Below are positions 49,583-58,456 of a stretch of 64,000 nucleotides of DNA, in pieces. The stretch's first letter is position 1, and each line of letters begins with the position of its first letter. The position numbers and the translations under genes were made by a program. Under the pieces are notes generated by a model. It saw nothing but the letters and a program-made list of their open reading frames with translations, was not told the origin of the DNA and did not search any database. Origin of the DNA: Blautia argi (lineage in GTDB: Bacteria; Bacillota; Clostridia; Lachnospirales; Lachnospiraceae); the NCBI RefSeq assembly GCF_003287895.1, contig NZ_CP030280.1:1929501-1993500 (forward strand). The letters run 5' to 3'.

Positions 49583-51052
49583 CTAAATAATGATACACAC
49601 CAGCCCACCCTTGCTGTCATTGACAATTTTCTGCATGGTATCCTGAAGTTTTACCTGGCTTTCTTCTCCAATCTGAACCAGTTTTGTATGAATGCCGTCT
49701 TCTACCAGCTGTCCGATAGATTTGCCGAAAATATTTGTCTGCCAGATACTTTCTTTTCTTTCATCACTGGTTTTAATATAAGATATCAGGTCTTTTGCCT
49801 GCTCCTCACTTCCCACAATAGGCGCAATTTCTGTTTCAATATTTGCGCGAATCATATGTATGGAAGGGCTGATGGATTTAATTTTTACTCCATACTTGTT
49901 TCCCTGTTTTATAACAACCGGTTCTTCCAGTTTTATCTCCCCTTTGTCCGGAGTTACTACCCCATATCCTTTTCCACGAACAGAGGAAATTGCCCCTTTT
50001 ACTTTGACATATTCCTCTTTCATTTTTGCCAACTCCTTCATGGTATGAATCAGCTCATATTCATCAGAAATACTGACGCCAGTCATCTCACTTAAAATTT
50101 CATAGTACCAGGTATCGTCCATATCCACCCGTACACGAATTTTTCCGGCAGATAAGTCCGTTTTCTCTAAAGTCAAACCTTTTAAATACTCACAGGAGGT
50201 TACAAAATGTTCCTTGGAAGCGTCCTTTACATACTTCATATTCCCCATTAATTCTCTGACAGCCGCCAGAAGACTTTCTTTTAAATAATGGTCTGCAGGC
50301 AGCATCTCTACCCATTTCGGTATATAAAATTCTACTTGGACAATGGGAAATTCATAGAGAATTTTCTCCATAATTCTGGATACGTCTTCCTTTCTAAGCT
50401 GTTCACAATTCAGACTTAAAACACCTGCCTGATATTTCTTTTTCAACTCCTCTGCAAGAGCTAAGGTTTCCTCCTTATAAGGCTTTTGGGAATTCAAAAG
50501 AATAAGAAAAGGCTTCCCTGTTTTTTTTAATTCTGCCACAGTTTTCTCTTCTGCAGCAATGTAATTTTCCCTTGGAATTTCTCCAAAAGAGCCGTCACAG
50601 GTAATAACCAGCCCAATGTTGGAATGTTCCTCTATGACCTTTCTGGTACCTGTTTCTGCTGCTTGATGAAAAGGAATTTCATAGCTGTACCAGGGTGTTT
50701 TCACCATTCTCTCCTTTCCATCCTCCACATTTCCCGCTGCATCAGGAACCAGAAATCCCACACAGTCTATAAGCCGTATTTTTCCCTGGACATCCTCTCC
50801 AATCTGAATTCTGGCAGCTTCTTTGGGAATAAATTTAGGTTCTACGGTTGTAATTAATTTTCCGGAGCCACTTAAGGGCAACTGATCGCGAATTTCATTT
50901 CTCAGATTTTCCTCCATATTAGGCAGAGCCGCCAGCTCCATGAATCTGCGTACAAAGGTGGATTTTCCTGTACGTACCGGTCCCACCACGCCTATGTAAA
51001 TTTCTCCATTTGTGCGAGCCTGTATATCTTTATAAATATTATATGTATCCAT
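49583..51052 (-). CDS. spoIVA: Stage IV sporulation protein A
   Basis: A 489-aa protein starting MDTYNIYKDIQARTNGEIYI with the Walker A region GVVGPVRTGKSTFVRRFMEL, the SpoIVA Walker B area IRLIDCVGFLVPDA and VITCDGSFGEIPRENY, and a C-terminal region for self-assembly. SpoIVA is an ATPase that polymerises on the forespore surface as the base of the spore coat. Length equals the B. subtilis protein (492). ATG 51052 was chosen for the GGAAAGGGG ahead of it; upstream in-frame codons lie across its promoter. A sigmaE-like promoter precedes it. Confidence 0.96.
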   Translation of the reverse strand: MDTYNIYKDIQARTNGEIYIGVVGPVRTGKSTFVRRFMELAALPNMEENLRNEIRDQLPLSGSGKLITTVEPKFIPKEAARIQIGEDVQGKIRLIDCVGFLVPDAAGNVEDGKERMVKTPWYSYEIPFHQAAETGTRKVIEEHSNIGLVITCDGSFGEIPRENYIAAEEKTVAELKKTGKPFLILLNSQKPYKEETLALAEELKKKYQAGVLSLNCEQLRKEDVSRIMEKILYEFPIVQVEFYIPKWVEMLPADHYLKESLLAAVRELMGNMKYVKDASKEHFVTSCEYLKGLTLEKTDLSAGKIRVRVDMDDTWYYEILSEMTGVSISDEYELIHTMKELAKMKEEYVKVKGAISSVRGKGYGVVTPDKGEIKLEEPVVIKQGNKYGVKIKSISPSIHMIRANIETEIAPIVGSEEQAKDLISYIKTSDERKESIWQTNIFGKSIGQLVEDGIHTKLVQIGEESQVKLQDTMQKIVNDSKGGLVCIII

Positions 51053-51079
51053 AAAATACCCCTTTCCTCGTATTGCTAG

Positions 51080-51108
51080 ATTATATGACAGACAATGGGA
51101 AAAAATAC
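51080..51108 (-). promoter_or_regulatory. SigmaE-like promoter of spoIVA
   Basis: Minus-strand GTATTTT (51102-51108) and CATATAAT (51080-51087) are 14 bases apart, close to the sigmaE pattern KMATATT-N14-CATANNNT. spoIVA is sigmaE-dependent in B. subtilis. Confidence 0.6.
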
Positions 51109-51121
51109 CTTTCAATTTCAC

Positions 51122-51180
51122 GAACATTTGTTCTTGACATTTTCAAAAGACATGTTATAATAAAACCAGAATATATGTTC
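51122..51180 (+). promoter_or_regulatory. SOS-type promoter: LexA boxes around -35 and -10
   Basis: GAACATTTGTTC (51122-51133) is a perfect GAAC-N4-GTTC LexA/DinR box abutting -35 TTGACA (51134-51139). -10 TATAAT is at 51156-51161 (16-base spacing). A second box GAATATATGTTC (51169-51180), one mismatch, covers the start site. It drives the radical SAM/TIGR03915 pair. Confidence 0.75.
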
Positions 51181-51217
51181 GATTTTGTTTTGATCACATT
51201 AAAAAAGAGGTGTTTTT

Positions 51218-52738
51218 ATGAACGTAAATTTTTGCCTTTCTCTGGAAGAAAAATTACAGATTTTATCTGATGCCGCCAAATACGACGTTGCCTGTACCTC
51301 CAGCGGTTCTGACCGGAGAGGGAAAAAGGGCAGCCTGGGTAATTCCTGTGCTGCCGGCATTTGCCACAGCTTTTCCGCGGACGGTCGGTGTATTTCTCTT
51401 TTGAAAGTGCTGCTGTCTAATGAATGTATTTATGACTGTAAATACTGTATAAACCGCCGTTCCAATGACCGGATTCGCACGACCTTTACTCCTGAAGAGC
51501 TTTGCGATATTACCATGGAGTTTTACAAACGAAATTATATAGAAGGACTCTTTTTAAGTTCCGGTGTCATAAAAAATCCTACCTATACCATGGAGCTTAT
51601 GTACCAGACGCTTTTTCTTCTACGCAGAAAATACCACTTTCGCGGCTATATCCATGCGAAAGCAGTTCCGGGAGCTGACGCTGAGATTATTGAGCGAACC
51701 GGTTATCTGGCTGACCGTATGAGCGTAAATCTGGAGCTACCTACAGAGCAGAGCCTTCATGCCCTTGCCCCCGGAAAGACGCCTCAGAGCATTATAAAGC
51801 CCATGTCACAAATACAGAGGCAAATCGTGGATTATCGGCTTTCTATTGGAAAATCTGCTGCCGTGGAACGATTTGGACAAAATCAGTATCTTTCACATAC
51901 TATTTTTTCCGATGCTGAATCCCAAAATATTTCCAGTCAGGACAGGACAGCGCTGGAAACTGCTTCCGTTTCTCCTGCAGTTTTATCCACAAACACTCTG
52001 GAACCTTCTCTTCCTGCTTCTCCTCAGAAAAGCAGCTCGCGTCCTTTTGTCCCTGCAGGACAAAGTACACAGATGATAATTGGAGCCACAAAGGAGAATG
52101 ATTATGAGCTTTTGAGGGTAACACAGCACATGTATCAGAAATTTGATTTAAAGAGAGTTTTCTTTTCTGCCTACATTCCTCTGAATGAAGATTCTGCCCT
52201 TCCTTCTTTAGATACAGCGCCTCCTCTTTTAAGAGAGCATCGCCTTTATCAGGCAGACTGGCTTCTGCGGTATTATGGCTTTCGCGCAGAAGACCTGCTC
52301 AGCCCTTCCCGCCCAAACTTTAATATTCTTCTGGATCCTAAGTGTGACTGGGCGTTACGGCATTTAGACATTTTCCCCATGGAAATCTCAAGTGCCTCTT
52401 ACAGTGATTTACTAAAAGTTCCCGGAATCGGAAACAAATCCGCCTGGCGGATTATTCAGGCACGGCGTCAGGGTTCTCTGGATTTTTCTGCTCTGAAAAA
52501 AATGGGAGTTGTACTGAAACGGGCGCAGTATTTTATCACCTGCCAGGGAAAGATGCTGTACCGGATTCCCATAGAAGAGGACTTTATCACCCGGCAGCTC
52601 ACAGGCGCAGAAAAAGAAACCTCCTGGGAGATGGAACACCCTCAAAGCTATGAACAACTTTCTCTCTTTGACCATCATTTTCTGGAAATACCGCCTACTG
52701 TAGAAGATACCTGCAAAACTGTTTCCGGGCAGCTTTAA
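51218..52738 (+). CDS. Putative DNA modification/repair radical SAM protein (TIGR03916 type)
   Basis: A 506-aa protein with the radical SAM cluster CIYDCKYC near residue 68, VPAGQSTQMIIGATKENDYE, LLDPKCDWALRHLDIFPMEI and a helix-hairpin-helix LLKVPGIGNKSAWRIIQARR near 412, a DNA-binding element. This matches the family paired with TIGR03915; the reaction is unknown. About residues 210-280 are a Ser/Thr/Pro-rich low-complexity insert between conserved blocks, making it longer than I expect for the family. GAGGTG precedes the ATG. LexA boxes suggest induction by DNA damage. Confidence 0.88.
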   Translation: MNVNFCLSLEEKLQILSDAAKYDVACTSSGSDRRGKKGSLGNSCAAGICHSFSADGRCISLLKVLLSNECIYDCKYCINRRSNDRIRTTFTPEELCDITMEFYKRNYIEGLFLSSGVIKNPTYTMELMYQTLFLLRRKYHFRGYIHAKAVPGADAEIIERTGYLADRMSVNLELPTEQSLHALAPGKTPQSIIKPMSQIQRQIVDYRLSIGKSAAVERFGQNQYLSHTIFSDAESQNISSQDRTALETASVSPAVLSTNTLEPSLPASPQKSSSRPFVPAGQSTQMIIGATKENDYELLRVTQHMYQKFDLKRVFFSAYIPLNEDSALPSLDTAPPLLREHRLYQADWLLRYYGFRAEDLLSPSRPNFNILLDPKCDWALRHLDIFPMEISSASYSDLLKVPGIGNKSAWRIIQARRQGSLDFSALKKMGVVLKRAQYFITCQGKMLYRIPIEEDFITRQLTGAEKETSWEMEHPQSYEQLSLFDHHFLEIPPTVEDTCKTVSGQL

Positions 52739-52792
52739 ACCTTCTTAAAACACGATTTGAATACTATATTGTAGTAGAAAGGAGTTTCTTTC

Positions 52793-53425
52793 ATGGTAAT
52801 TTTTACCTGTTCTGATAATTTTGAGGCTATGATGACCTGTATTTATGATGCCTGGGCTGCCAGGCTGGGGCATTCCAATATTCGCCTTCAGACAGAGCCT
52901 GTCGGAAACCTGGAATTGTTCTGTGAATACCGACACATTGATACAGACAGAGAAAAGGTAACAAAAGTTATACATTCTGTCCAGGAAAAAATTTCTTTCC
53001 GTGCTTATCAGTATATTTATGCTGCCACTCTGTCTTCTCATGAAAAAAAACTGGACATAATTTACCGTTTTTTAATACCCGGATTTGTCTATGGAAAAAA
53101 AATTTTGGATATGCTACATTTGCCTGAGGTGCAAAATTTGTTTGAATTACAGAGAAATGTATACAATGAAACACACAAATTCCGGGAATTTGTCCGATTT
53201 TACAGACTGGAAAATCAGATTTTATCTTCTGTAATTGAACCCAAGGCCAATGTGCTGACCCTTCTGGCTCCTCATTTTGAAGACCGCATGCCTTCAGAAG
53301 ACTGGATCATCACAGACAAAAACCGGCTGCTTAGCGCCGTACACCCGAAAGACAGAAACTATATTCTGACACCTGTCACCGGTCAGGAATTAGAATATAT
53401 AGAAAGCATCAAAAAACCGTTCTGA
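52793..53425 (+). CDS. TIGR03915-family putative DNA metabolism protein
   Basis: A 210-aa protein starting MVIFTCSDNFEAMMTCIYDA, with NVYNETHKFREFVRFYRLEN and APHFEDRMPSEDWIITDKNR, the conserved blocks of the TIGR03915/DUF4130 family. It regularly accompanies the radical SAM partner, as here 54 bases downstream under the same promoter. The family is believed to act in DNA metabolism; no activity is established. AAAGGAG precedes the ATG. Confidence 0.87.
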   Translation: MVIFTCSDNFEAMMTCIYDAWAARLGHSNIRLQTEPVGNLELFCEYRHIDTDREKVTKVIHSVQEKISFRAYQYIYAATLSSHEKKLDIIYRFLIPGFVYGKKILDMLHLPEVQNLFELQRNVYNETHKFREFVRFYRLENQILSSVIEPKANVLTLLAPHFEDRMPSEDWIITDKNRLLSAVHPKDRNYILTPVTGQELEYIESIKKPF

Positions 53426-53567
53426 TTCCTATACCAGACTGTGGAAAACCTTTTTTGATTCCGTTGCTATTCAAGAACGGACGAACACAAAATGCCAGAG
53501 AAACTTCCTTCCCCTCTGGTATCGAAAGAACATGACTGAATTTACACAAAGCTGACAGACAAAGTCA

Positions 53568-53647
53568 ATAAAAAAGCTGCCATGCCATTCAGCAAACAGA
53601 ACCTTTCTTTCTGAAAATTCCATTGCCAGTCTGGTACAGCAGCTTTT
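53568..53647 (-). terminator. Probable terminator of the folD operon, long loop
   Basis: The gene-free stretch 53426-53721 holds no supported gene. On the minus strand AAAAGCTGC (53639-53647) pairs with GCAGCTTTT (53572-53580) followed by TTTTT. The 58-base loop has a small inner hairpin. A short CCAGAG/CTCTGG hairpin lies at about 53502-53526. I see nothing else there. Confidence 0.5.
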
Positions 53648-53721
53648 AAGACTTCATACAAGATTCTGCATCAAAGCATTTTCTCTGATCTTTTCAAGCT
53701 TATATTTACGGCTTTTTGCTC

Positions 53722-54573
53722 TTAAGCAAATTTTCTCTTAGCAGCCTCTACAACGTGACCTACCAATACAGAAGTGGTAACACTTCCTACACCACCCGGT
53801 ACCGGAGTGATTGCTTCTACAATCGGCTCTGCTTTTTCAAAATCAACATCTCCGCAGAGTTTTCCTTCTTCGTTTACATTGATACCTACATCAATGACAA
53901 CCTGACCTTCTCTTAAATAAGTGTCATCTACCACGCCTGCACGTCCTGCAGCTACAATCACAATATCTGCTTCTTTTACTACAGAGGGCATATCAACAGT
54001 TCTTGTGTGGCATACTGTAACAGTTGCGTTTTTCTTAATCAGCATCATAGCAGCCGGTTTTCCAACTACCAGACTTCTTCCGATTACAACTGCTTTTTTA
54101 CCTGTGCAGTCAATGTTGTAGTGGTCCAGAATTTCCATACATGCCTGTGGTGTACATGGAGGGAAACCTACATTCTTTCCGGTAAATACACCGGACATAG
54201 AACCGTCTGTCATGCAGTCTACATCTTTTGCAGGATCCAGAGCATTTTCAATCACAGACTGATCCAGATGTTTTGGAAGAGGACGGAATAATAATACTCC
54301 GTGAATGTTGTCATCTTTGTTTACTTTCTCAATAGTTGCAAGAAGCTCTTCCTGTGTAACATCAGCCGGAAGTAAGATTTTTTCACATGCAACACCTAAA
54401 GTTTCGCAGCGTTTTGTTGCTCCTCTTTCATAGGAGATATCACTTTCGTTTTCTCCTACACGGATAATTCCCAGAGTTGGTTTTACTCCTTTTGCTTCCA
54501 ATGCAGCAACATCTGCTTTGATTCTCTCATTTAATGCTGCTGTTACTTCTTTACCAAGTAATCTCTTTGCCAT
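53722..54573 (-). CDS. folD: Methylene-THF dehydrogenase / methenyl-THF cyclohydrolase
   Basis: A 283-aa protein with ISYERGATKRCETLGVACEK, GVLLFRPLPKHLDQSVIENA, the NADP-fold VIGRSLVVGKPAAMMLIKKN and TPVPGGVGSVTTSVLVGHVV, all FolD hallmarks. It interconverts methylene-, methenyl- and formyl-THF in the methyl branch of the Wood-Ljungdahl pathway. Last gene of folT-fhs-fchA-folD; 34 bases after fchA. Since fchA is also present, the dehydrogenase activity may be its main job here. Confidence 0.96.
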   Translation of the reverse strand: MAKRLLGKEVTAALNERIKADVAALEAKGVKPTLGIIRVGENESDISYERGATKRCETLGVACEKILLPADVTQEELLATIEKVNKDDNIHGVLLFRPLPKHLDQSVIENALDPAKDVDCMTDGSMSGVFTGKNVGFPPCTPQACMEILDHYNIDCTGKKAVVIGRSLVVGKPAAMMLIKKNATVTVCHTRTVDMPSVVKEADIVIVAAGRAGVVDDTYLREGQVVIDVGINVNEEGKLCGDVDFEKAEPIVEAITPVPGGVGSVTTSVLVGHVVEAAKRKFA

Positions 54574-54607
54574 TTCCAGCGTCCTCCTGATAATTCTTTT
54601 TCTGTAA

Positions 54608-55237
54608 TTATTTTAATCTGGATAATACACTTTCAAAGGTTTCGTCTGCAATCTTTGTATATTTTTCCAGCATGGCATCTGCCTTTTTATTTAATTCCTC
54701 TGCATAAGCTCTGTCTGCCATGGATTTTGTATTGATATATACATTTAAGCTGGCGCCTTTTAAAGCGGCTTTGCAGAAAGCTGCCCCTACTCCTGCATCA
54801 CTAATAGCAAGAGTGGAACCTTTTGCTGCAAATTCTACAATCACTTCAATTGCCTCACAGCATTTTTCCATAATTTCCATAGGAACGGAACAGGCATCTT
54901 TTAACACGATTTCCATAACACGCGCTTTTTCTGCCTTTTCCTCTTCTGTATTTCTCGGCATACCATATGCTTTGGAAAGAGGTTCAAATACTTCTGCATC
55001 TCTTTCAATCAGACGAAGAAAATCTTTCTGGAGTTCATCGCATTTTTTCTTTAACTCCCACATTTCCTCTTCTACTTCTGCATATTTTTTCTTGCCTACG
55101 GTCAGACTTCCTACCATATTTCCCAGAGCAGTTCCCACTGCTCCGACTAAAGCAGATGCGCCGCCGCCGCCCGGAACCGGAGCTTTGGAAGCCAGCACTT
55201 CTACAAATTCGTTACATGGTACAGTTGAAAATCCCAT
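54608..55237 (-). CDS. fchA: Methenyl-THF cyclohydrolase (FTCD family)
   Basis: A 209-aa all-helical protein with FVEVLASKAPVPGGGGASAL, VGTALGNMVGSLTVGKKKYA, AYGMPRNTEEEKAEKARVME and AISDAGVGAAFCKAALKGAS, typical of the formiminotransferase-cyclodeaminase cyclohydrolase family used by acetogens and purinolytic clostridia. It converts methenyl-THF and formyl-THF. AAGGAGG precedes the ATG, 41 bases after fhs. Confidence 0.94.
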   Translation of the reverse strand: MGFSTVPCNEFVEVLASKAPVPGGGGASALVGAVGTALGNMVGSLTVGKKKYAEVEEEMWELKKKCDELQKDFLRLIERDAEVFEPLSKAYGMPRNTEEEKAEKARVMEIVLKDACSVPMEIMEKCCEAIEVIVEFAAKGSTLAISDAGVGAAFCKAALKGASLNVYINTKSMADRAYAEELNKKADAMLEKYTKIADETFESVLSRLK

Positions 55238-55278
55238 TGTTGTATCCTCCTTAAATCCGTATCTGTTCTGAAATAACT

Positions 55279-56964
55279 TTAGAACAAACCGTGAATCTTT
55301 CCTGTTTCGTCTACATCAATCTTCTCAGCAGCCGGAACCTTCGGAAGTCCTGGCATGGTCATGATTTCTCCTGTCAGCGCTACAATAAAGCCTGCACCTG
55401 CAGAAATCTTTAAGTTTCTTACCGTTACTTCAAAATCTGTAGGCGCTCCCAGTTTGGTCTGGTCATCGGTTAAGCTGTACTGTGTCTTCGCTACACAGAT
55501 TGGGCAGTTTCCATAGCCCAGGGCCTCTAACTGTGCTGCCTGTTTCTGTGCATTTGCAGTCAGAACCACTCTCTTTCCTCCGTATACCTTCTGTACAATC
55601 TGGTTCAGTTTATCTTCAATGCTTCCTTCCAGTTCATAGGAGAATGTAAAGTCATTTGGCTCTTCTACCAGACGGATAACCTCTTTTGCAAGGGCAATAC
55701 CGCCTTCACCGCCTTTTGCCCATACTTCGGACAGGGCTACGTTTACGCCCAGCTCTTTACATTTCTGCTCTACCAGGTCAAGCTCTGCCTTTGTATCTGT
55801 TGGGAATGCGTTAATAGCAACCACACATGGCAGTTTGTATACGTTTTTGATGTTGCTTACATGTTTTAACAGGTTTGGAAGTCCCTTTTCCAGTGCTTCC
55901 AGGTTTTCATTGTTTAAGTCAGCCTTCGCTACGCCGCCATTGTATTTTAATGCACGAACCGTTGCTACGATAACGACTGCGCTTGGGTGCAGGTCTGCCA
56001 TACGGCATTTGATATCCAGGAATTTCTCTGCTCCCAGGTCAGCTCCGAAACCTGCTTCTGTGATTGCATAATCGCCTAATTTCATTGCCATCTTTGTTGC
56101 AATGACAGAGTTACAGCCATGAGCGATATTTGCGAATGGTCCGCCGTGTACGATTGCAGGTACATGCTCCAGAGTCTGTACCAGATTTGGTTTCAGGGCG
56201 TCTTTTAACAGTGCGCACATCGCGCCTTCTGCATGTAAGTCATGGGCAGTTACCGGTTTCTGTTCGGAAACCTTTCCGTATGTATAACCAACAATAATAC
56301 GTCCCAGTCTTTCCTTTAAGTCTGTGATATCTCTTGCCAGACACAGAACAGCCATGATCTCAGATGCTACGGTAATGTCATAGCCGTCTTCTCTTGGCAT
56401 TCCGTTTGTCTTTCCGCCCATACCGTCTACAACAAAACGGAGCTGGCGGTCATTCATATCCACACATCTTCTCCAGGTAATCTTTCTTGGGTCAATGTTT
56501 AATTCATTTCCCTGATAAATATGGTTATCCAGCATTGCTGCTAAGAGGTTGTTTGCTGCGCCGATTGCATGGAAGTCACCGGTGAAGTGCAGGTTGATGT
56601 CCTCCATTGGAACGACCTGTGCATATCCGCCGCCTGCTGCTCCGCCCTTTACACCGAATACCGGTCCAAGAGAAGGCTCACGAAGAGCAACCATAACCTT
56701 TTTGCCAAGTCTTTGCATACCGTCTGCCAGACCAACGGTTGTTGTTGTCTTTCCTTCTCCTGCCGGTGTTGGGTTAATTGCTGTTACCAGGATTAATTTT
56801 CCGTTTGGCGCGTCGGATTCTTTTAATAAGTTGTAGTCGATTTTTGCTTTGTACTTTCCGTACTGTTCCAGATATTTGTCATCAATACCTGCTTTCTCTG
56901 CAATGTTTGTAATCGGCTCCATGGTACATTCCTGTGCAATTTCGATGTCTGATTTAAATCCCAT
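55279..56964 (-). CDS. fhs: Formate--tetrahydrofolate ligase
   Basis: A 561-aa protein with the ATP site [60 protein letters not shown] and a C-terminal end [20 protein letters not shown]. It activates formate as formyl-THF with ATP, the first folate step of acetogenesis. Length is normal. Its codons are strongly biased, fitting high expression. It lies 26 bases after folT, with AGGGAGG ahead of the ATG. Confidence 0.98.
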   Translation of the reverse strand: MGFKSDIEIAQECTMEPITNIAEKAGIDDKYLEQYGKYKAKIDYNLLKESDAPNGKLILVTAINPTPAGEGKTTTTVGLADGMQRLGKKVMVALREPSLGPVFGVKGGAAGGGYAQVVPMEDINLHFTGDFHAIGAANNLLAAMLDNHIYQGNELNIDPRKITWRRCVDMNDRQLRFVVDGMGGKTNGMPREDGYDITVASEIMAVLCLARDITDLKERLGRIIVGYTYGKVSEQKPVTAHDLHAEGAMCALLKDALKPNLVQTLEHVPAIVHGGPFANIAHGCNSVIATKMAMKLGDYAITEAGFGADLGAEKFLDIKCRMADLHPSAVVIVATVRALKYNGGVAKADLNNENLEALEKGLPNLLKHVSNIKNVYKLPCVVAINAFPTDTKAELDLVEQKCKELGVNVALSEVWAKGGEGGIALAKEVIRLVEEPNDFTFSYELEGSIEDKLNQIVQKVYGGKRVVLTANAQKQAAQLEALGYGNCPICVAKTQYSLTDDQTKLGAPTDFEVTVRNLKISAGAGFIVALTGEIMTMPGLPKVPAAEKIDVDETGKIHGLF

Positions 56965-56990
56965 TTTAAAACCTCCCTTAATATTCTATT

Positions 56991-57551
56991 TTATATGGCT
57001 CTATGCTGTTTTCTCCTCTGTACAGAGTCTGCAGATACACTCCTTTTCAAAAAAGCAGTCAATGGACTCTTATAGAGCATAAACACAAGAACCGTATTGA
57101 CGATTGCTAATAAAACTGTCTGTACGGTACGGGTTGTATAAAGCACAGCCCATGGGGTTCCGTAATACAGGTGAAGACCAATACAGGTAAATCCCAGAGA
57201 ACCCACAATTCCGTTTACAACAGCTACCCCAAGCACCTGAGGCACTCCTATCCGATTTTTTGACAGCTTTGCTACAATTCCCGGCAGAACACCTGTGAGA
57301 ATTGCAGAAATGGAAATAAACGGATTTGGCGCATAGCCCTGTAAAAGACTTCCGATTAAATCTCCCAAAAATCCGCAGATACCTCCCACAAAAGGTCCAA
57401 ACCAGAAACCAGCAAGATAAACCGGAGTCTGAGAAACCGTAATCCTGATGGTCGGTCCCACGGGAATGGACAATACTCTGGACAATACAATATTCATGGA
57501 GACCAAAAGTCCCGCAAATACTATGATTTTTACCTTATTTATCTTTTTCAT
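56991..57551 (-). CDS. folT: Folate ECF transporter substrate-binding protein
   Basis: A 186-aa membrane protein with about six TM helices: IVFAGLLVSMNIVLSRVLSI, IRITVSQTPVYLAGFWFGPF, GICGFLGDLIGSLLQGYAPN. These are typical of the FolT S component of energy-coupling-factor transporters, which imports folates with a shared EcfA/EcfT module. The ATG at 57551 follows AGGAGG by 11 bases. A THF riboswitch lies upstream, supporting folate as substrate. It leads fhs-fchA-folD. Confidence 0.92.
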   Translation of the reverse strand: MKKINKVKIIVFAGLLVSMNIVLSRVLSIPVGPTIRITVSQTPVYLAGFWFGPFVGGICGFLGDLIGSLLQGYAPNPFISISAILTGVLPGIVAKLSKNRIGVPQVLGVAVVNGIVGSLGFTCIGLHLYYGTPWAVLYTTRTVQTVLLAIVNTVLVFMLYKSPLTAFLKRSVSADSVQRRKQHRAI

Positions 57552-57652
57552 TTGTAATAAATCCTCCTCTTTTGCTGTCTGAAGCAGCATTGCTTTTCAT
57601 GACGGGCATAGTAGTTTACTACACCAAAGAGAAGAATTTATCAAATCCTTAA

Positions 57653-57762
57653 TGTAGTAGCGGACGCAATATTGCATCGTGGAAAATCCTGGAAACCCGG
57701 ACACCTTCGTTCATGGACAACTTCCCATTCCATGACACTTAACGCGCAATATCTACTCTACC
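57653..57762 (-). ncRNA. Tetrahydrofolate (folT-type) riboswitch
   Basis: On the minus strand GGTAGAGTAGATATTGCGCG, then CGCGTTAAGTG, TGGAATGGGAAGTTGTCC, ATGAACGAAGG and the closing GCAATATTGCGTCCGCTAC follow the THF riboswitch consensus in order, with closing arms GTAGAGTAG.../...CGCTACTAC. It lies 13 bases past the DUF3786 stop and about 100 bases before the folT ATG. No T-run terminator is seen after it; GTAGT/ACTAC pairs downstream could switch access to the ribosome site. Confidence 0.93.
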
Positions 57763-57775
57763 AATACTTCACATT

Positions 57776-58426
57776 TTAAGACAGCTTTCTTTCTATTGCT
57801 TTCATCATATTGATGGAAATATCTCCCACCACAGCTAAATCCTCTGCTGCAAAGCTTGCAGCAAAATTATCAGAGAACAGAATCTGAGAAGATGGAGGAA
57901 ACTCATCATCTCCTGCCCAGAGAATAAATTTAATATACAGATTGTCCATAAACTCCAGCTTATAAGAACAATCTCCTTCCTCGGACTTTTCTGCTCCCAG
58001 ATGTTCCATTACTTTTGCAAACATTTCCAGCTTATTTCCATAGGAAAAAGCAAAACGCATAAGGCATCTGCCCTGGAATTGTCTGAAATACACCTCTCCC
58101 CAGGGAACATCGTGATAAGTAATAAATTTTCCAGAGAAGGGTGTCTGAAATCGCTCCGCCATATACCGGATAATCAGAATTTTCACATTCATAGCATCTG
58201 CAAGGGGATACACACCAATGGTATCTTCTACAGGCTGAATCTCATAGTCCGGGAATGAAACCAGATAAGTGCTTCCCATGAGATGAACAGTGAAATTCCC
58301 GGTTGCTTCATCATAAGGAAAACCTGTTCTTTCACTGATTTCCTTTGGGTTCATACTCTTATATGCATTTAAATAATGCTCATAGGGACGCTGTTCCTTG
58401 CTGTCTTTTGCATAATCAAAATTCAT
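57776..58426 (-). CDS. DUF3786 domain protein (Wood-Ljungdahl block copy)
   Basis: A 216-aa protein of the DUF3786 family with YIKFILWAGDDEFPPSSQIL, AFSYGNKLEMFAKVMEHLG and a fold that appears to match the copy at 47803 from end to end at low identity. Function is unknown. It lies between the corrinoid-protein activator gene (30 bases) and the THF riboswitch, inside the acs block. GAGGTG precedes the ATG. Placement next to corrinoid-protein genes suggests a role with corrinoid or Acs proteins. Confidence 0.82.
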   Translation of the reverse strand: MNFDYAKDSKEQRPYEHYLNAYKSMNPKEISERTGFPYDEATGNFTVHLMGSTYLVSFPDYEIQPVEDTIGVYPLADAMNVKILIIRYMAERFQTPFSGKFITYHDVPWGEVYFRQFQGRCLMRFAFSYGNKLEMFAKVMEHLGAEKSEEGDCSYKLEFMDNLYIKFILWAGDDEFPPSSQILFSDNFAASFAAEDLAVVGDISINMMKAIERKLS

Positions 58427-58456
58427 ACTTTCACCTCGGATAATTATAGTTAAAAC

